A DNA stretch of 64,000 nt from Scilla litardierei. Lineage: Eukaryota; Streptophyta; Magnoliopsida; Asparagales; Asparagaceae. Location of the stretch: positions 104,692,837 through 104,756,836 of the forward strand of contig CM061139.1 of the NCBI GenBank assembly GCA_030789695.1, given 5' to 3'. Positions within the stretch are counted from its first letter, which is position 1; every line of letters starts with the position of its first letter. The notes beneath the pieces were generated by a model, which searched no databases, was not told where the DNA came from, and worked only from the letters and a program-made list of their open reading frames with translations. Shown here one piece after another: positions 1-11,160 of the stretch. The position numbers were made by a program, and so were the translations under genes.

Positions 1-1865
1 CAGCCACCACCTCCGGCTCCACTTATCGGGCGGCTAGGGATCACGTTCCGGAACGACGCACACCGCGTCGCTTTCGAGCGTATTTCCCAGCGCTCGATCG
101 TACCCTCCAGGTTTGCACACCTTGCCGACCTAGGACGCCTGGGGTACTAGAGGGGATGCTCACGTTGTATGACAACATGGGCTGGCGAGATTTCTTGCAG
201 GTGTCGGCGGACACGTTTATCCGTCCGACACTTGAGGTACTTAGTTCGATCGCCCGGACCGACGAGGGATGCTCGTTTCGGTTCATGGACCGGGAGTGCC
301 AGGTCACTCTCGGTATGATGAGAGCATTTTTCTCGTGGCCCGATGTCCCCGGGGCCGATCGAGGTTACGCACCCACCCATATCCCCCCACCTTCCTTCGA
401 CGCCGGTGCCTTCTGGGCCCGGATTACTGGTCTTCACGCTGCCTTTGACCCTAGTAGGGCCAAGGCCTCGGCCATTGTCCACCCCTGCCTCCGTATAGCT
501 CAGCGCCTTATGGCGACGACCTTTTTGGCCAGATATGAGCCGGGCACGATGTCCACGCCAGAGCTCTACATGCTCTACGCGATGACACGCCCCAGAGCTC
601 TATCTAGGGATGGTGATGAGCTAGTCCCCGCCGTCGTGATTGATGTCGCGGCTTGGTTTTTGGACCGCATCATTGTATCGGTGGGCGCACGCTCACCGAT
701 ATGCTGCGGCGGCCTAATCACCTTGCTTGCCCTTATAACCGGCGAGGACTTCCCTGACGACCTGCGACGAGCACCGGGCCCCACTTCTCTGTCGATTGAT
801 GTTATGGCCCGGATGAAGATGCTTCGTCCGCACGGTGAGCGACACTGGGTCTGGTTGCACGGCCCTTACGGTGCCGACTACATGATTCTTCCGAGCCCAG
901 CTCAGACTCAGATTGCACCAGCCCATGTGGACTGGCTCCCTGCGATGGATGTTCTCATCCCCGCTGCTTACGTGCTCGAGGCCGAGGAGGCCGAGCAGGC
1001 CCATGCTGCCCACGCTGCCCCCGCAGACCCTGTTACCCCTGTCGAGCCTGCTGCCCCTGTTGACCCCGTGGCCCCTCAGCCTATCCCCGATGTTTCTGAT
1101 GCTCCTGACACCTCTGTCCACACCTCTGTTGGTGTCGGGAGTCCCTTAGCTGAGCCCACTTCCACTGCTTCCACGCCTGTCACCACCACCACTGGCCCTC
1201 TGTCTGCTGAGCCTGTTTCCTCTGCCCCACCCGAGCGCCCTCCGACCTTAGTTGAGTGCGGAGATCCCTCTGTCTCCACTGCAGCTGTATTTTCCGAGAG
1301 TGTCATGGCGTCTGTCCACACTTCTGTGCCACCGACCTCTCCGGCCGCCTCGCTGCCACTTTTGTATTCTTCTTTCGCTGCTGCTGCCTCCACTTCTCAC
1401 CGTCCCGCCCAGCCTCGCACTGAGGCCAGGCCCCCACTTGCGAGCGCAGCCCCTTTTGTTCCCTTGCCTGCTGAGCCCGTCACCTACGCCACCAGAGTAC
1501 GCCAGCCCCGACCTGCACAGCCCCGACCGGTGCGTCCCTCTGCACCACCTCCCCCTGACACTGTACTTCAGAGCATTCGTGCTCTCGAGGGGGCGGTGAG
1601 TGGCCTCAGAGGTGACCTTCGGACCCTGTCCTCCACCGTCTCCGCGATGGCTGGCCGCTTCGACCTGCTCCCGCAGATTCACTACTGTCTTACCCAGGTC
1701 CTGGAGCGTCTCCCCCGCGTACCCGTACCCACCCAGCAGGTTACCACCCACACTTCCACACACACTCAGCCTGCTACCACTTCAACACCCACACCCGCTC
1801 AGCAGCCTGTCCAGCCACCACCACTTCCGCCTCAGGACGGAGACGACGCAGCACCACCTTCTTAG
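1..1865 (+). pseudogene. Athila additional ORF (ATHILA ORF-1-like), E1 copy, cut by window start and frameshifted
   Basis: A retroelement protein of unknown function, encoded between integrase and the 3' LTR. The reading frame is open from 156 to 1865 (569 codons). The preceding residues lie in frame 1 (bases 1-140). Against the E3 copy, one C is missing near 141, so the true start is upstream of the window. An N-terminal globular domain (first ~245 codons) has motifs such as NMGWRDFLQVSADTF and ECQVTLGMMRAFFSWP, matching my memory of the ATHILA ORF-1 / plant transposon protein domain. It is followed by a long Pro/Ala/Thr/Ser-rich linker, a short amphipathic helix (IRALEGAVSGLRGDLRTL) and a Pro/Gln/Thr-rich tail. 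There are no internal stops in 569 codons, unlike the E3 copy. It is not a host gene: related sequence occurs in E2 and E3. Confidence 0.8.
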
Positions 1866-3782
1866 GCACCCTTGATGCCGTCGATTATTTTTGTCGTTGT
1901 GCTGCCCGTTTCTGCTGGGTCCTGTTGCATTTTTGCCCACCCCTCCCCTCACTTATTTTGGGATTCTCATGATCGTATCTTTATATATCTTTTTTGGGAG
2001 AGAGGGAGAGTTTTTGGTGCCACACCTATATATCTGTATCACTCCTATATCTGCATGCATCATGTCCGCATCATATTTTTCGTTTCTTTATTTTTCCTTT
2101 TTCTTTTTACCTTCCATCATGCATGCACCCTCACTTTCCCCTCTCTTTACTTGTCTCTCGGTGTGCCCCACTTTGCACATTGAGGACACTGTGCCATTTA
2201 GCTTGGGGGAGTGAGTCCTCACGTTCTTTTTTTTTCGATTTGCCACCTTTATTTTTAGTTTTTCACACCATTTTCCGCTTTTGCACTTATTTTCATCATT
2301 TTTTCTTTTATTTTACCATGCATCACGTTTTCCTTATTTTTCTGTGTGCCACATCGTAATTAGTTCTATTTTCCCTTTATCTTTATTTCTTTCTTTTTCA
2401 TCTCATGCTAGAGATGACTTTTCTATGATGATGATGACGTGGAGTTAGCTTACTCTATATGCATGCTATATTTGTCATGTCTTAGACTTTATTTCTGATA
2501 TTATATGCTATGACTTGCCTAGCATCTAGAGATAGTAACCCACACTTTTTCCACATGAAAATGGATGAAACTTTATTATTAGCTGAGTCTGAATATTCAT
2601 ATGTATGCTATCACAGAAAACACACCAAGATTCACGCATTGAATGCCTATATCTGGAGTACTGATTTCTTTTCCTATATCACTTCTATATGCATGAATTG
2701 TACATTTCACTTCAGGATGATTGAATGATGTTAGCTATGATAAATCTGGATTAGTTAGCTTTTTTGTGATCGAAACTGAGTAGATTAGATTACCCTGATG
2801 AAGTTGTCGTGCATGTCTTATAGAGTGAACCGAGAGATATGTTTACTTCTTTCTCCACAAATCTTGAACATCATTTCTCTACTTTTAAAATCATTGGTGA
2901 ATCTCCCCTTAGCGATTCTATTATATGGCATTTCCCCCGCTATTAATTCCTAGCTCCAAATTTCCCGAATTCAAAAAAAAAGAGAAAATATTCTTGTATA
3001 TCATTATCTCTCTTTGAGTTGGGATCGTTGTGTATATATGCTACATCAAAAAAAGGAAAAAAAAAGAGGAAATATCCTCAATAAAAGATCACATCTCACT
3101 TTCTTTCTTTCTCCTCTCTTTTCATGTTTATTTTCATTGCTTTTGGAGCTTTATAAAAATGGGGATGTGAATATTTTTTATGCCACCATCCTTATAGATA
3201 AGCTTGGGGGAGGGAATCCATTGATGTGTGAGAGAGTGACTACTTGACGTTGCATGACAACCTAGGCTAAGTAATATTCTATACTCGGTGAGATTGTTTC
3301 TAGCTTTACGAATCCAGAAATCTAAGCCTAGCACTCATTTCATGAAATCCATACTTTTCCATTCTCTCTATTCTATTGTGTGATATTCTTATACTCCTCA
3401 TAGAAAGCATTCAATTGAAAAGTGTGTGATCTGCGATTTGTATACCGCTTTAAATGATTCAGACGATGTTAATTCTAAAATTATTCCGTTTTTCATGATT
3501 ATATCGTTGTTCGTGGGTTTTCTATTTCTATTTGCACTATTATACTGTGATATCAAAATAAAACTCTTTGACATGTATTTTTCATTCGGAGCATGCTATA
3601 TGAGTAAGTGGAACCCACGTCCTGAGGAAATGATCTAGCAGCTTACCTCTTCGCTTCTTTCTTTATTTTTATTTCGTTTTTCATTCTTCTCCGTTTTTCA
3701 TTTTTCATTTTTTTCGCCGTTTTCGTTTTCCGAATCCACCGGGTTCGCCTTTTACTTATCTTCCTCGAGGACGAGTAAGAGG
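1866..3782 (+). other. Athila 3' non-coding region (E1)
   Basis: Long AT-rich, pyrimidine-strand-biased stretch between the additional ORF and the polypurine tract, with no credible ORF. It carries two copies of a tract resembling the true polypurine tract (about 2200-2211 and 3199-3212, core AGCTTGGGGGAG) well upstream of the real one. A nearly identical copy is at 6362-8280, and two diverged copies are in E3. Confidence 0.8.
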
Positions 3783-3798
3783 TAAGCTTGGGGGATTT
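3783..3798 (+). other. Polypurine tract of E1
   Basis: TAAGCTTGGGGGATTTT lies directly against the LTR start TGATCACTCC, the position where plus-strand DNA synthesis is primed. Confidence 0.8.
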
Positions 3799-4093
3799 TG
3801 ATCACTCCTTATTTTACACTTTTTTTCCTGCATGTTTGCATGCCATTTGGATCGCCCAAATCATGTTTTTCACGATATATCGACGATATTGCGATGCTTT
3901 TCACGATTTGTTGTTTCTGTCGCATTTCAGGTGATTTGGAGCGATTTGGAGTGATCTCGAGATGTGCTTACTCCGGAGGGTCACCGACGACCTCCCCGAG
4001 GGGTATTTTACTGTTGGAGAGGAGCGGATGAAGAAAGAACGTCACAGGAGCGACGAGGAGGCCAAAACAAACTGTTTGGGCATTTTTAGTGTC

Positions 4094-4490
4094 CCACTCG
4101 ACCGAGTGAAGGAGTCACTCGGCCGACCAGCGAGACACCGCTCGGTCGACCAGATCAGACACGATTTATATGTGCACTCGGCCGAGCGACGGAGACCACA
4201 TCGGCCGAGTGACGAGATCCCGTCCGCCCGAGTGGCGCCCAGACGAAGCCATTCAAAAATCGCCAACTTACTGTTTTTCGGCTGCCTGAGCTTCAGAAGA
4301 CCCACTCGGCCGAGTGGATAATCCCGACCGCCCGAGTACCAAGAAGCCATCGGCCGAGTGACGACAACTCACTCGACCGAGCCGCCCCCGAAGTGAAGAC
4401 CCCTAAAGATCAAGACTTACTGGAAAATTACAGGGTTTCTCACTCGGCTGAGCGACTTTTGTCACTCGGCCGAGTGCGACGCGCTGCCTG
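4094..4490 (+). repeat. Array of CACTCGGCCGAGTG palindromes in Athila U3
   Basis: About a dozen complete or half copies of the palindrome CACTCGGCCGAGTG and close variants (CTCGACCGAG, CTCGGCTGAG, CGCCCGAGTG) lie within 400 bp, ending about 75 bp upstream of the TATA-like box. Equivalent arrays sit at about 8592-8975, 31950-32310, 45210-45600 and 56229-56625. The placement in U3 suggests promoter or enhancer sites, which is inference. The palindromes are also deletion-prone: the E3 5' LTR has lost about 22 bp between two of them. Confidence 0.85.
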
Positions 4491-4559
4491 TAGCGAAAAT
4501 TGCGGATTTCAGGCTGCGCAGGGGTATTTTGGTCACAGTTTTTGGACGATTTTGGGGGG

Positions 4560-4566
4560 TATTTAA
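4560..4566 (+). promoter_or_regulatory. Putative LTR TATA box
   Basis: TATTTAA in the context GGGGGGTATTTAACCCC, conserved in all five Athila LTRs here (also 9059-9065, 32396-32402, 45680-45686, 56705-56711). Transcription would start some 30 bp downstream, which puts the hairpin array at 4960-5258 inside the RNA leader. Confidence 0.55.
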
Positions 4567-4959
4567 CCCCTGTTTTTACCCTAGTTTTAGAGAGCTTTCT
4601 CTTAGATTTTTGCAGCTTTTTAGGTTTACTTTTTAGCTTTATTCTTTGGATTTTGAGAGAGGACAAAAAGTTGATTTTTGTTGGATTAATTGAAGAACTC
4701 CATTGGTTTGCCTCTCTCTTCTCCAAAAATTCTATTTTTATTGCATATCTCAATATTGTGATGAATTCTATTGTTTATTTCATTGATTATTCTTGTGTTT
4801 GTGCTATGAATTGCGAGTAGTCTCCACGTCTTGGGGCGTGGGGATGAACCCTACAAGCCCAAATTCATATTTGTGATGAATTGGTAGAAATTTTGCTAGA
4901 ATCGTTGTTAGGGATTAGTTTGCGAGCGATTTACTACGGATAGCTAGGAGTTCATACCG

Positions 4960-5258
4960 ATTGGGATTTGCAAGAGATTGGATCCCAATTCGATAGGAAA
5001 CCCTAGAAATCCGAATTGGGTTGGAATCGAATTTCCGAAGTATCGGTTTGCAAGAGATTGGACCGATACTAGGGTTTCCGGTTGCAATTCCGTGCCGATA
5101 CCCGTTTGCAAGAGATTGGACGGGTAGGAACTATCCCAACCTAGGTCACGGTCCGAGTTTGCAAGAGATTGGGCTCGGTGCGCGATTGAACGATGATGTT
5201 GATCCAAATGCTAGCTTCCCTAGGCTAGGGTTTGCAAGAGATTGGACCCAAACATAGG
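4960..5258 (+). repeat. Five hairpins with one constant loop and five different stems
   Basis: The 14-mer TTGCAAGAGATTGG occurs five times, each flanked by its own inverted repeat: ATTGGGAT/ATCCCAAT (4960-4989), AGTATCGGT/ACCGATACT (5039-5070), TACCCGT/ACGGGTA (5099-5126), CCGAGT/GCTCGG (5153-5178), and a weaker CCTAGGCTAGGGT against 5246-5258. The stems are unrelated in sequence but each pairs with its own partner. The set recurs at about 9458-9757, 32796-33094, 46078-46375 and 57104-57392. The loop contains the self-complementary hexamer TTGCAA. The function is unknown; an RNA signal in the packaged leader is my inference. Confidence 0.85.
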
Positions 5259-5626
5259 ATAGCTATAGACTGGCAACAGCGCGAGAACGTGAGCTTGGTT
5301 CTACATTCAGTTGCAACTAGTTCATCCAAAATCTTATTCTAGCAAATTTGATACCGACGAACCACATTTACGAGATACGGTGAGTAGCGGGGATTCCCCA
5401 TTCCCTAGACGTTCTTTATTTGATTTGATATTTCCGTACTTTGTCTGACGATTGTGACAGGATCGCCAAAGGCAAATTTCTCTCTTCTTAAATAGCCAGG
5501 TTGATTGGAACAAGCACGGTCATTCGTCCTCCCTGTGTTCGATAACCCGCTCGCTGCTACACCGTGCACTTGCGGTAAAACTACAACCGTCGCTCCGGGT
5601 GTGTATCCGGGGTGCGATCAAGTTGT

Positions 5627-5644
5627 TGGCGCCGTTGTCGGGGA
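5627..5644 (+). other. Primer binding site, tRNA-Asp (E2)
   Basis: TGGCGCCGTTGTCGGGGA, six bases after the LTR end, is complementary to the 3' end of plant tRNA-Asp(GTC) with one mismatch. Confidence 0.85.
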
Positions 5645-5790
5645 GGGCATTTTGACGGTGGTCGGCATCGACCACCCGGTTATTTCTTTTTTCTCTCTTT
5701 CTTTACTTTCTTCTATATCTTGATCTAACTTTGTTCGCAGCCCTATTTGCATATTCTTCCCGTAGTTTGCATAAGATCTTAACAGGGAGA

Positions 5791-6232
5791 ATGGAGGATG
5801 CAATGCCAACAATAGAACTCAGTCAGGAAGACTATGACTCCTTCACAGACCTCCTTAAGGAGCTTGTCGACGAGTTCCACGCTACCGGAGCTTTCGCTAT
5901 CGATGTCAAGGACCCCGACGAACAACTGTTTGCTAGTTTTGTGATGGACCAGATCTCCCCGGAGGGGACTATCGGGGGCAATGTCAGAGTTGACGTGATC
6001 GACGACAAATTATATTTCGAAGACGGTAGAACAAATGTCGAAGAACACTACACTCCAGAAGAATCCTTCGAGCAAACCGGCATTCAGGGAGTTGCACTAT
6101 ATGACGCTCACTCCTGCTTTTATGAATCGTCTGATGTGTTTTTTGATTCCAGGCACGAACCCGAACAGAGTGAAGGTTTTGACGATGCTAGCACAGAATC
6201 GGAGAGCGCATATTTCGATGCATCGTCCCCAG
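5791..6232 (+). pseudogene. Athila ORF1 acidic N-terminal region, truncated (E2)
   Basis: Starts at ATG 5791, equivalent to the E3 start at 33628. It encodes about 147 residues rich in Asp, Glu and Ser, homologous to the E3 and E4 ORF1 N-termini (shared motifs TGAFAI, FASFVMDQISPEGTIGG, YTPEE.FEQT). At about 6232 it jumps into the last part of the additional ORF, out of frame, so all of reverse transcriptase, RNase H and integrase is missing. The open frame that runs on to 6471 is a by-product of the deletion. The protein family was not recognised; there is no zinc knuckle or protease motif. Confidence 0.8.
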
Positions 6233-6361
6233 CAGGTTCCCACCCACACTTCCATACACACTCAGCCTGCTACCACTTCAACACCCACACCCGCTCAGCA
6301 GCCTGTCCAGCCACCACCACTTCCGCCTCAGGACGGAGACGACGCAGCACCACCTTCTTAG
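6233..6361 (+). pseudogene. 3' end of Athila additional ORF, remnant (E2)
   Basis: Matches bases about 1735-1865 of E1: the Thr/Pro/Gln-rich tail ending in QDGDDAAPPS followed by a stop. It is joined to ORF1 by a large internal deletion. Confidence 0.8.
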
Positions 6362-8296
6362 GCACCCTTGATGCCGTCGATTATTTTTGTCGTTGTGCTG
6401 CCTATTTCTGCTGGGTCCTGTTGCATTTTTGCCCACCCCTCCCCTCACTTATTTTGGGATTCTCATTCTGATCGTATCTTTATATATCTTTTTTAGGAGA
6501 GAGGGAGAGTTTTTGGTGCCACACCTATATATCTGTATCACTCCTATATCTGCATGCATCATGTCCGCATCATATTTTTCGTTTCTTTATTTTTCCTTTT
6601 TCTTTTTACCTTCCATCATGCATGCACCCTCACTTTCCCCTCTCTTTACTTGTCTCTCGGTGTGCCCCACTTTGCACATTGAGGACACTGTGCCATTTAG
6701 CTTGGGGGAGTGAGTCCTCACGTTCTTTTTTTTCGATTTGCCACCTTTATTTTTAGTTTTTCACACCATTTTCCGCTTTTGCACTTATTTTCATCATTTT
6801 TTCTTTTATTTTACCATGCATCACGTTTTCCTTATTTTTCTGTGTGCCGCATCGTAATTAGTTATATTTTCCCTTTATCTTTATTTCTTTCTTTTTCATC
6901 TCATGCTAGAGATGACTTTTCTATGATGATGATGACGTGGAGTTAGCTTACTCTATATGCATGCTATATTTGTCATGTCTTAGACTTTATTTCTGATATT
7001 ATATGCTATGACTTGCCTAGCATCTAGAGATAGTAACCCACACTTTTTCCACATGAAAATGGATGAAACTTTATTATTAGCTGAGTCTGAATATTCATAT
7101 GTATGCTATCACAGAAAACACACCAAGATTCACGCATTGAATGCCTATATCTGGAGTACTGATTTCTTTTCCTATATCACTTCTATATGCATGAATTGTA
7201 CATTTCACTTCAGGATGATTGAATGATGTTAGCTATGATAAATCTGGATTAGTTAGCTTTTTTGTGATCGAAACTGAGTAGATTAGATTACCCTGATGAA
7301 GTTATCGTGCATGTCTTATAGAGTGAACCGAGAGATATGTTTACTTCTTTCTCCACAAATCTTGAACATCATTTCTCTACTTTTAAAATCATTGGTGAAT
7401 CTCCCCTTAGCGATTCTATTATATGGCATTTCCCCCGCTATTAATTCCTAGCTCCAAATTTCCTGAATTCAAAAAAAAAGAGAAAATATTCTTGTATATC
7501 ATTATCTCTCTTTGAGTTGGGATCGTTGTGTATATATGCTACATCAAAAAAAAGGAAAAAAAAGAGGAAATATCCTCAATAAAAGATCACATCTCACTTT
7601 CTTTCTTTCTCCTCTCTTTTCATGTTTATTTTCATTGCTTTTGGAGCTTTATAAAAATGGGGATGTGAATATTTTTTATGCCACCATGCTTATAGATAAG
7701 CTTAGGGGAGGGAATCCATTGATGTGTGAGAGAGTGACTACTTGACGTTGCACGACAAGCTAGGCTAAGTAATATTCTATACTCGGTGAGATTGTTTCTA
7801 GCTTTACGAATCCAGAAATCTAAGCCTAGCACTCATTTCATGAAATCCATACTTTTCCATTCTCTCTATTCTATTGTGTGATACTCTTATACTCCTCATA
7901 GAAAGCATTCAATTGAAAAGTGTGTGATCTGCGATTTGTATACCGCTTTAAATGATTCAGACGATGTTAATTCTAAAATTATTCCGTTTTTCATGATTAT
8001 ATCGTTGTTCGTGGGTTTTCTATTTCTATTTGCACTATTATACTGTGATATCAAAATAAAACTCTTTGACATGTATTTTTCATTCGGAGCATGCTATATG
8101 AGTAAGTGGAACCCACGTCCTGAGGAAATGATCTAGCAGCTTACCTCTTCGCTTCTTTCTTTATTTTTATTTCGTTTTTCATTCTTCTCCGTTTTTCATT
8201 TTTCATTTTTTTCGCCGTTTTCGTTTTCCGAATCCACCGGGTTCGCCTTTTACTTATCTTCCTCGAGGACGAGTAAGAGGTAAGCTTGGGGGATTT
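6362..8296 (+). other. Athila 3' non-coding region and polypurine tract (E2)
   Basis: Near-identical copy of 1866-3798. Polypurine-like tracts lie at about 6699-6710 and 7698-7710 (the latter mutated to AGCTTAGGGGAG), and the true tract at 8281-8296 abuts the LTR. No credible ORF was seen. Confidence 0.82.
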
Positions 8297-10118
8297 TGAT
8301 CACTCCTTATTTTACACTTTTTTTCCCGCATGTTTGCATGCCATTTGGATCGCCCAAATCATGTTTTTCACGATATATCGACGATATTGCGATGCTTTTC
8401 ACGATTTGTTGTTTCTGTCGCATTTCAGGTGATTTGGGGCGATTTGGAGTGATCTCGAGATGCGCTTACTCCGGAGGGTCACCGACGACCTCCCCGAGGG
8501 GTATTTTGCTGTTGGAGAGGAGCGGACGAAGAAAGAACGTCACAGGAGCGACGAGGAGGCCAAAACAAACTGTTTGGGCATTTTTAGTGTCCCACTCGAC
8601 CGAGTGAAGGAGTCACTCGGCCGACCAGCGAGACACCGCTCGGCCGACCAGATCAGACACGATTTATATGTGCACTCGGCCGAGCGACGGAGACCACATC
8701 GGCCGAGTGACGAGATCCCGTCCACCCGAGTGGCGCCCAGACGAAGCCATTCAAAAATCGCCAACTTACTGTTTTTCGGCTGCCTGAGCTTCAGAAGACC
8801 CACTCGGCCGAGTGGATAATCCCGACCGCCCGAGTACCAAGAAGCCATCGGCCGAGTGACGACAACTCACTCGGCCGAGCCGCCCCCGAAGTGAAGACCC
8901 CTGAAGATCAAGACTTACTGGAAAATTACAGGGTTTCTCACTCGGTCGAGCGACTTTTGTCACTCGGCCGAGTGCGACGCGCTGCCTGTAGCGAAAATTG
9001 CGGATTTCAGGCTGCGCAGGGGTATTTTGGTCACAGTTTTTGGACGATTTTGGGGGGTATTTAACCCCTGTTTTTACCCTAGTTTTAGAGAGCTTTCTCT
9101 TATATTTTTGCAGCTTTTTAGGTTTACTTTTTAGCTTTATTCTTTGGATTTTGAGAGAGGACAAAAAGTTGATTTTTGTTGGATTAATTGAAGAACTCCA
9201 TTGGTTTGCCTCTCTCTTCTCCAAAAATTCTATTTTTATTGCATATCTCAATATTGTGATGAATTCTATTGTTTATTTCATTGATTATTCTTGTGTTTGT
9301 GCTATGAATTGCGAGTAGTCTCCACGTCTTGGGGCGTGGGGATGAACCCTACAAGCCCAAATTCATATTTGTGATGAATTGGTAGAAATTTTGCTAGAAT
9401 CGTTGTTAGGGATTAGTTTGCGAGCGATTTACTACGGATAGCTAGGAGTTCATACCGATTGGGATTTGCAAGAGATTGGATCCCAATTCGATAGGAAACC
9501 CTAGAAATCCAAATTGGGTTGGAATCGAATTTCCGAAGTATCGGTTTGCAAGAGATTGGACCGATACTAGGGTTTCCGGTTGCAATTCCGTGCCGATACC
9601 CATTTGCAAGAGATTGGACGGGTAGGAACTATCCCAACCTAGGTCGCGGTCCGAGTTTGCAAGAGATTGGGCTCGGTGCGCGATTGAACGATGATGTTGA
9701 TCCTAATGCTAGCTTCCCTAGGCTAGGGTTTGCAAGAGATTGGACCCAAACCTAGGATAGCTATAGACCGGCAACAGCGCGAGAGCGTGAGCTTGGTTCT
9801 ACATTCAGTTGCAACTAGTTCATCCAAAATCTTATTCTAGCAATTTTGATACCGACGAACCACATTTACGAGATACGGTGAGTAGCGGGGATTCCCCATT
9901 CCCTAGACGTTCTTTATTTGATTTGATATTTCCGTACTTTGTCTGACGATTGTGACAGGATCGCCAAATGCAAATTTCTCTCTTCTTAAATAGCCAGGTT
10001 GATTGGAACAAGCACGGTCATTCGTCCTCCCTGTGTTCGATAACCCGCTCGCTGCTACACCATGCACTTGCGGTAAAACTACAACCGTCGCTCCGGGTGT
10101 GTATCCGGGGTGCGATCA
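8297..10118 (+). repeat. Athila LTR, type A, copy 2 (1822 bp)
   Basis: TG..CA bounded, same length and nearly the same sequence as 3799-5620, with the same palindrome array, TATTTAA box and hairpin set. It is followed at 10119 by sequence homologous to the middle of the Copia-like LTR (about 16252 onward), so this end marks the insertion into that LTR. Confidence 0.92.
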
Positions 10119-11149
10119 CCAACCACATGACGAAGAAGATTTCACCTTGGGTGGATCCTCCGTCAAGACTTCGGATCTGATCCGAACTCCTTCGTAGCTT
10201 TGTTAGAGCCCGATCAAGAGCAAGGAATAATTTTAGGGAGAGATGGAATAATTAATTTTTATGTCTTAATCCGAGCGTGCTCCAAACTTTTGGGAGCTTC
10301 TCAGATTTTGAAACTTGATGCGAGTTTTGAAGGAGAGTGTTGGCCCCTATTTATATAGGCGGCTGACCCCTCCCCTTCTCATCATATCCGATGTGGGACT
10401 AAAAGTTTTTGGAGGAAAAATTAATTAAAGTTTGCCTTTCACAAAGGCCAATTTTTAGTTAACTTTTCATCCCTCATCGTTGAGCTTTGTAATTAATACA
10501 GCCTATCAAATCGAAGAGCAATGAACGGTGAACACATAGAAACAAACGACGCTCCATTTCGACTTCGTTTGACCCCTCAAACGTGTGTTCAAAGTTAAAC
10601 CAAAATTTGATTTTTGCTCAAAATCTAGCCGCTAGCCAAAAACACAGACTTAGGGTTCGAACCCCCTCCTTGTGGGGCCCACAGTGTGGTCCCCACAGCA
10701 GACACGCACGTAGTATTCGTGGCACGCACGTGCCCCAAGTGGGCACGTGCCAGCGCCAAATTGAAAGGGCATTGCTGTTGCCCAAATATGGGCGCCAGCA
10801 GAACGCCTGGCCCATTTGGGCCGGGCAAAAATTTGGCAAAAATTTGCATCCCCCGTTTTTTCCTTCGAAAAAAATTGGGCTTTCTATTTGGGCCTTTCAT
10901 TATTGTTTCATTTAAAACTCCTTTTAAATAGACTTATTGGACTCGTTTGAACTCCGATTTGAGCACGGGTTTCTCCCTGACTTTCGTGGAAGAATCCTCT
11001 TCATTTCTATGCCTTTAAAAGATATATTTGTTAACATGTTACAATATATAATTTATTTTCTATTGCATCATATGCAATAATCCACATCTTTAATATTAAA
11101 ATCCATTTGCATCAAATACAAATGAACTGAGGGCTTACATCCCTCAACA
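10119..11149 (-). repeat. 3' LTR of the Copia-like element, truncated by Athila insertion
   Basis: Aligns base for base, with small indels, to about 16252-17254. Shared landmarks include the GATTTCACCTTG.GTGGATC block, CCGATGTG.GACTAAAAG and the end CCTCAACA. The portion matching 15847-16251 is missing and should lie beyond the left window edge, on the far side of the Athila tandem. Confidence 0.85.
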
Positions 11150-11160
11150 TCTCCCACTTG
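11150..11160 (-). other. Polypurine tract of the Copia-like element
   Basis: Minus strand CAAGTGGGAGA directly before the LTR start TGTTGAGGG, a typical Copia arrangement. Confidence 0.8.

Larger units (their letters stand above)
3799..5620 (+). repeat. Athila LTR, type A, copy 1 (1822 bp)
   Basis: Starts TGATCACTCC after a polypurine tract and ends GGTGCGATCA just before a tRNA-Asp primer site, with TG..CA termini. It serves as 3' LTR of E1 and 5' LTR of E2. It contains a palindrome array (4094-4490), a TATA-like TATTTAA (4560-4566) and a five-hairpin array (4960-5258). The copy at 8297-10118 has the same length and only scattered substitutions. Type B LTRs of E3 and E4 are clearly related but diverged. 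Confidence 0.92.
1..10118 (+). mobile_element. Athila-type Ty3/gypsy tandem: 3' part of E1, shared LTR, deleted copy E2, LTR
   Basis: Order: additional ORF and 3' non-coding region of E1 (1-3798), LTR (3799-5620), shortened interior of E2 (5621-8296), LTR (8297-10118). Both LTRs are 1822 bp and nearly identical by eye, and the two 3' non-coding regions are also almost identical. The PBS after the first LTR matches tRNA-Asp, the primer usual for Athila. Two interiors sharing one LTR is the shape left by recombination between LTRs of two copies. On the right the element ends inside the LTR of the Copia-like element; the five bases that follow are CCAAC. The left end lies outside the window, so the target duplication cannot be tested. 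Confidence 0.85.

Noticed and set aside
156..1865. A 569-codon open frame as a new host gene
   Set aside because: Homologous copies in E2 and E3 and its place between pol and 3' LTR show it is the Athila additional ORF.
5731..6471. 246-codon ORF as a novel protein
   Set aside because: It is an out-of-frame fusion made by the internal deletion of E2; only 5791-6232 is homologous coding sequence, and the upstream ATG at 5731 lies in the leader.
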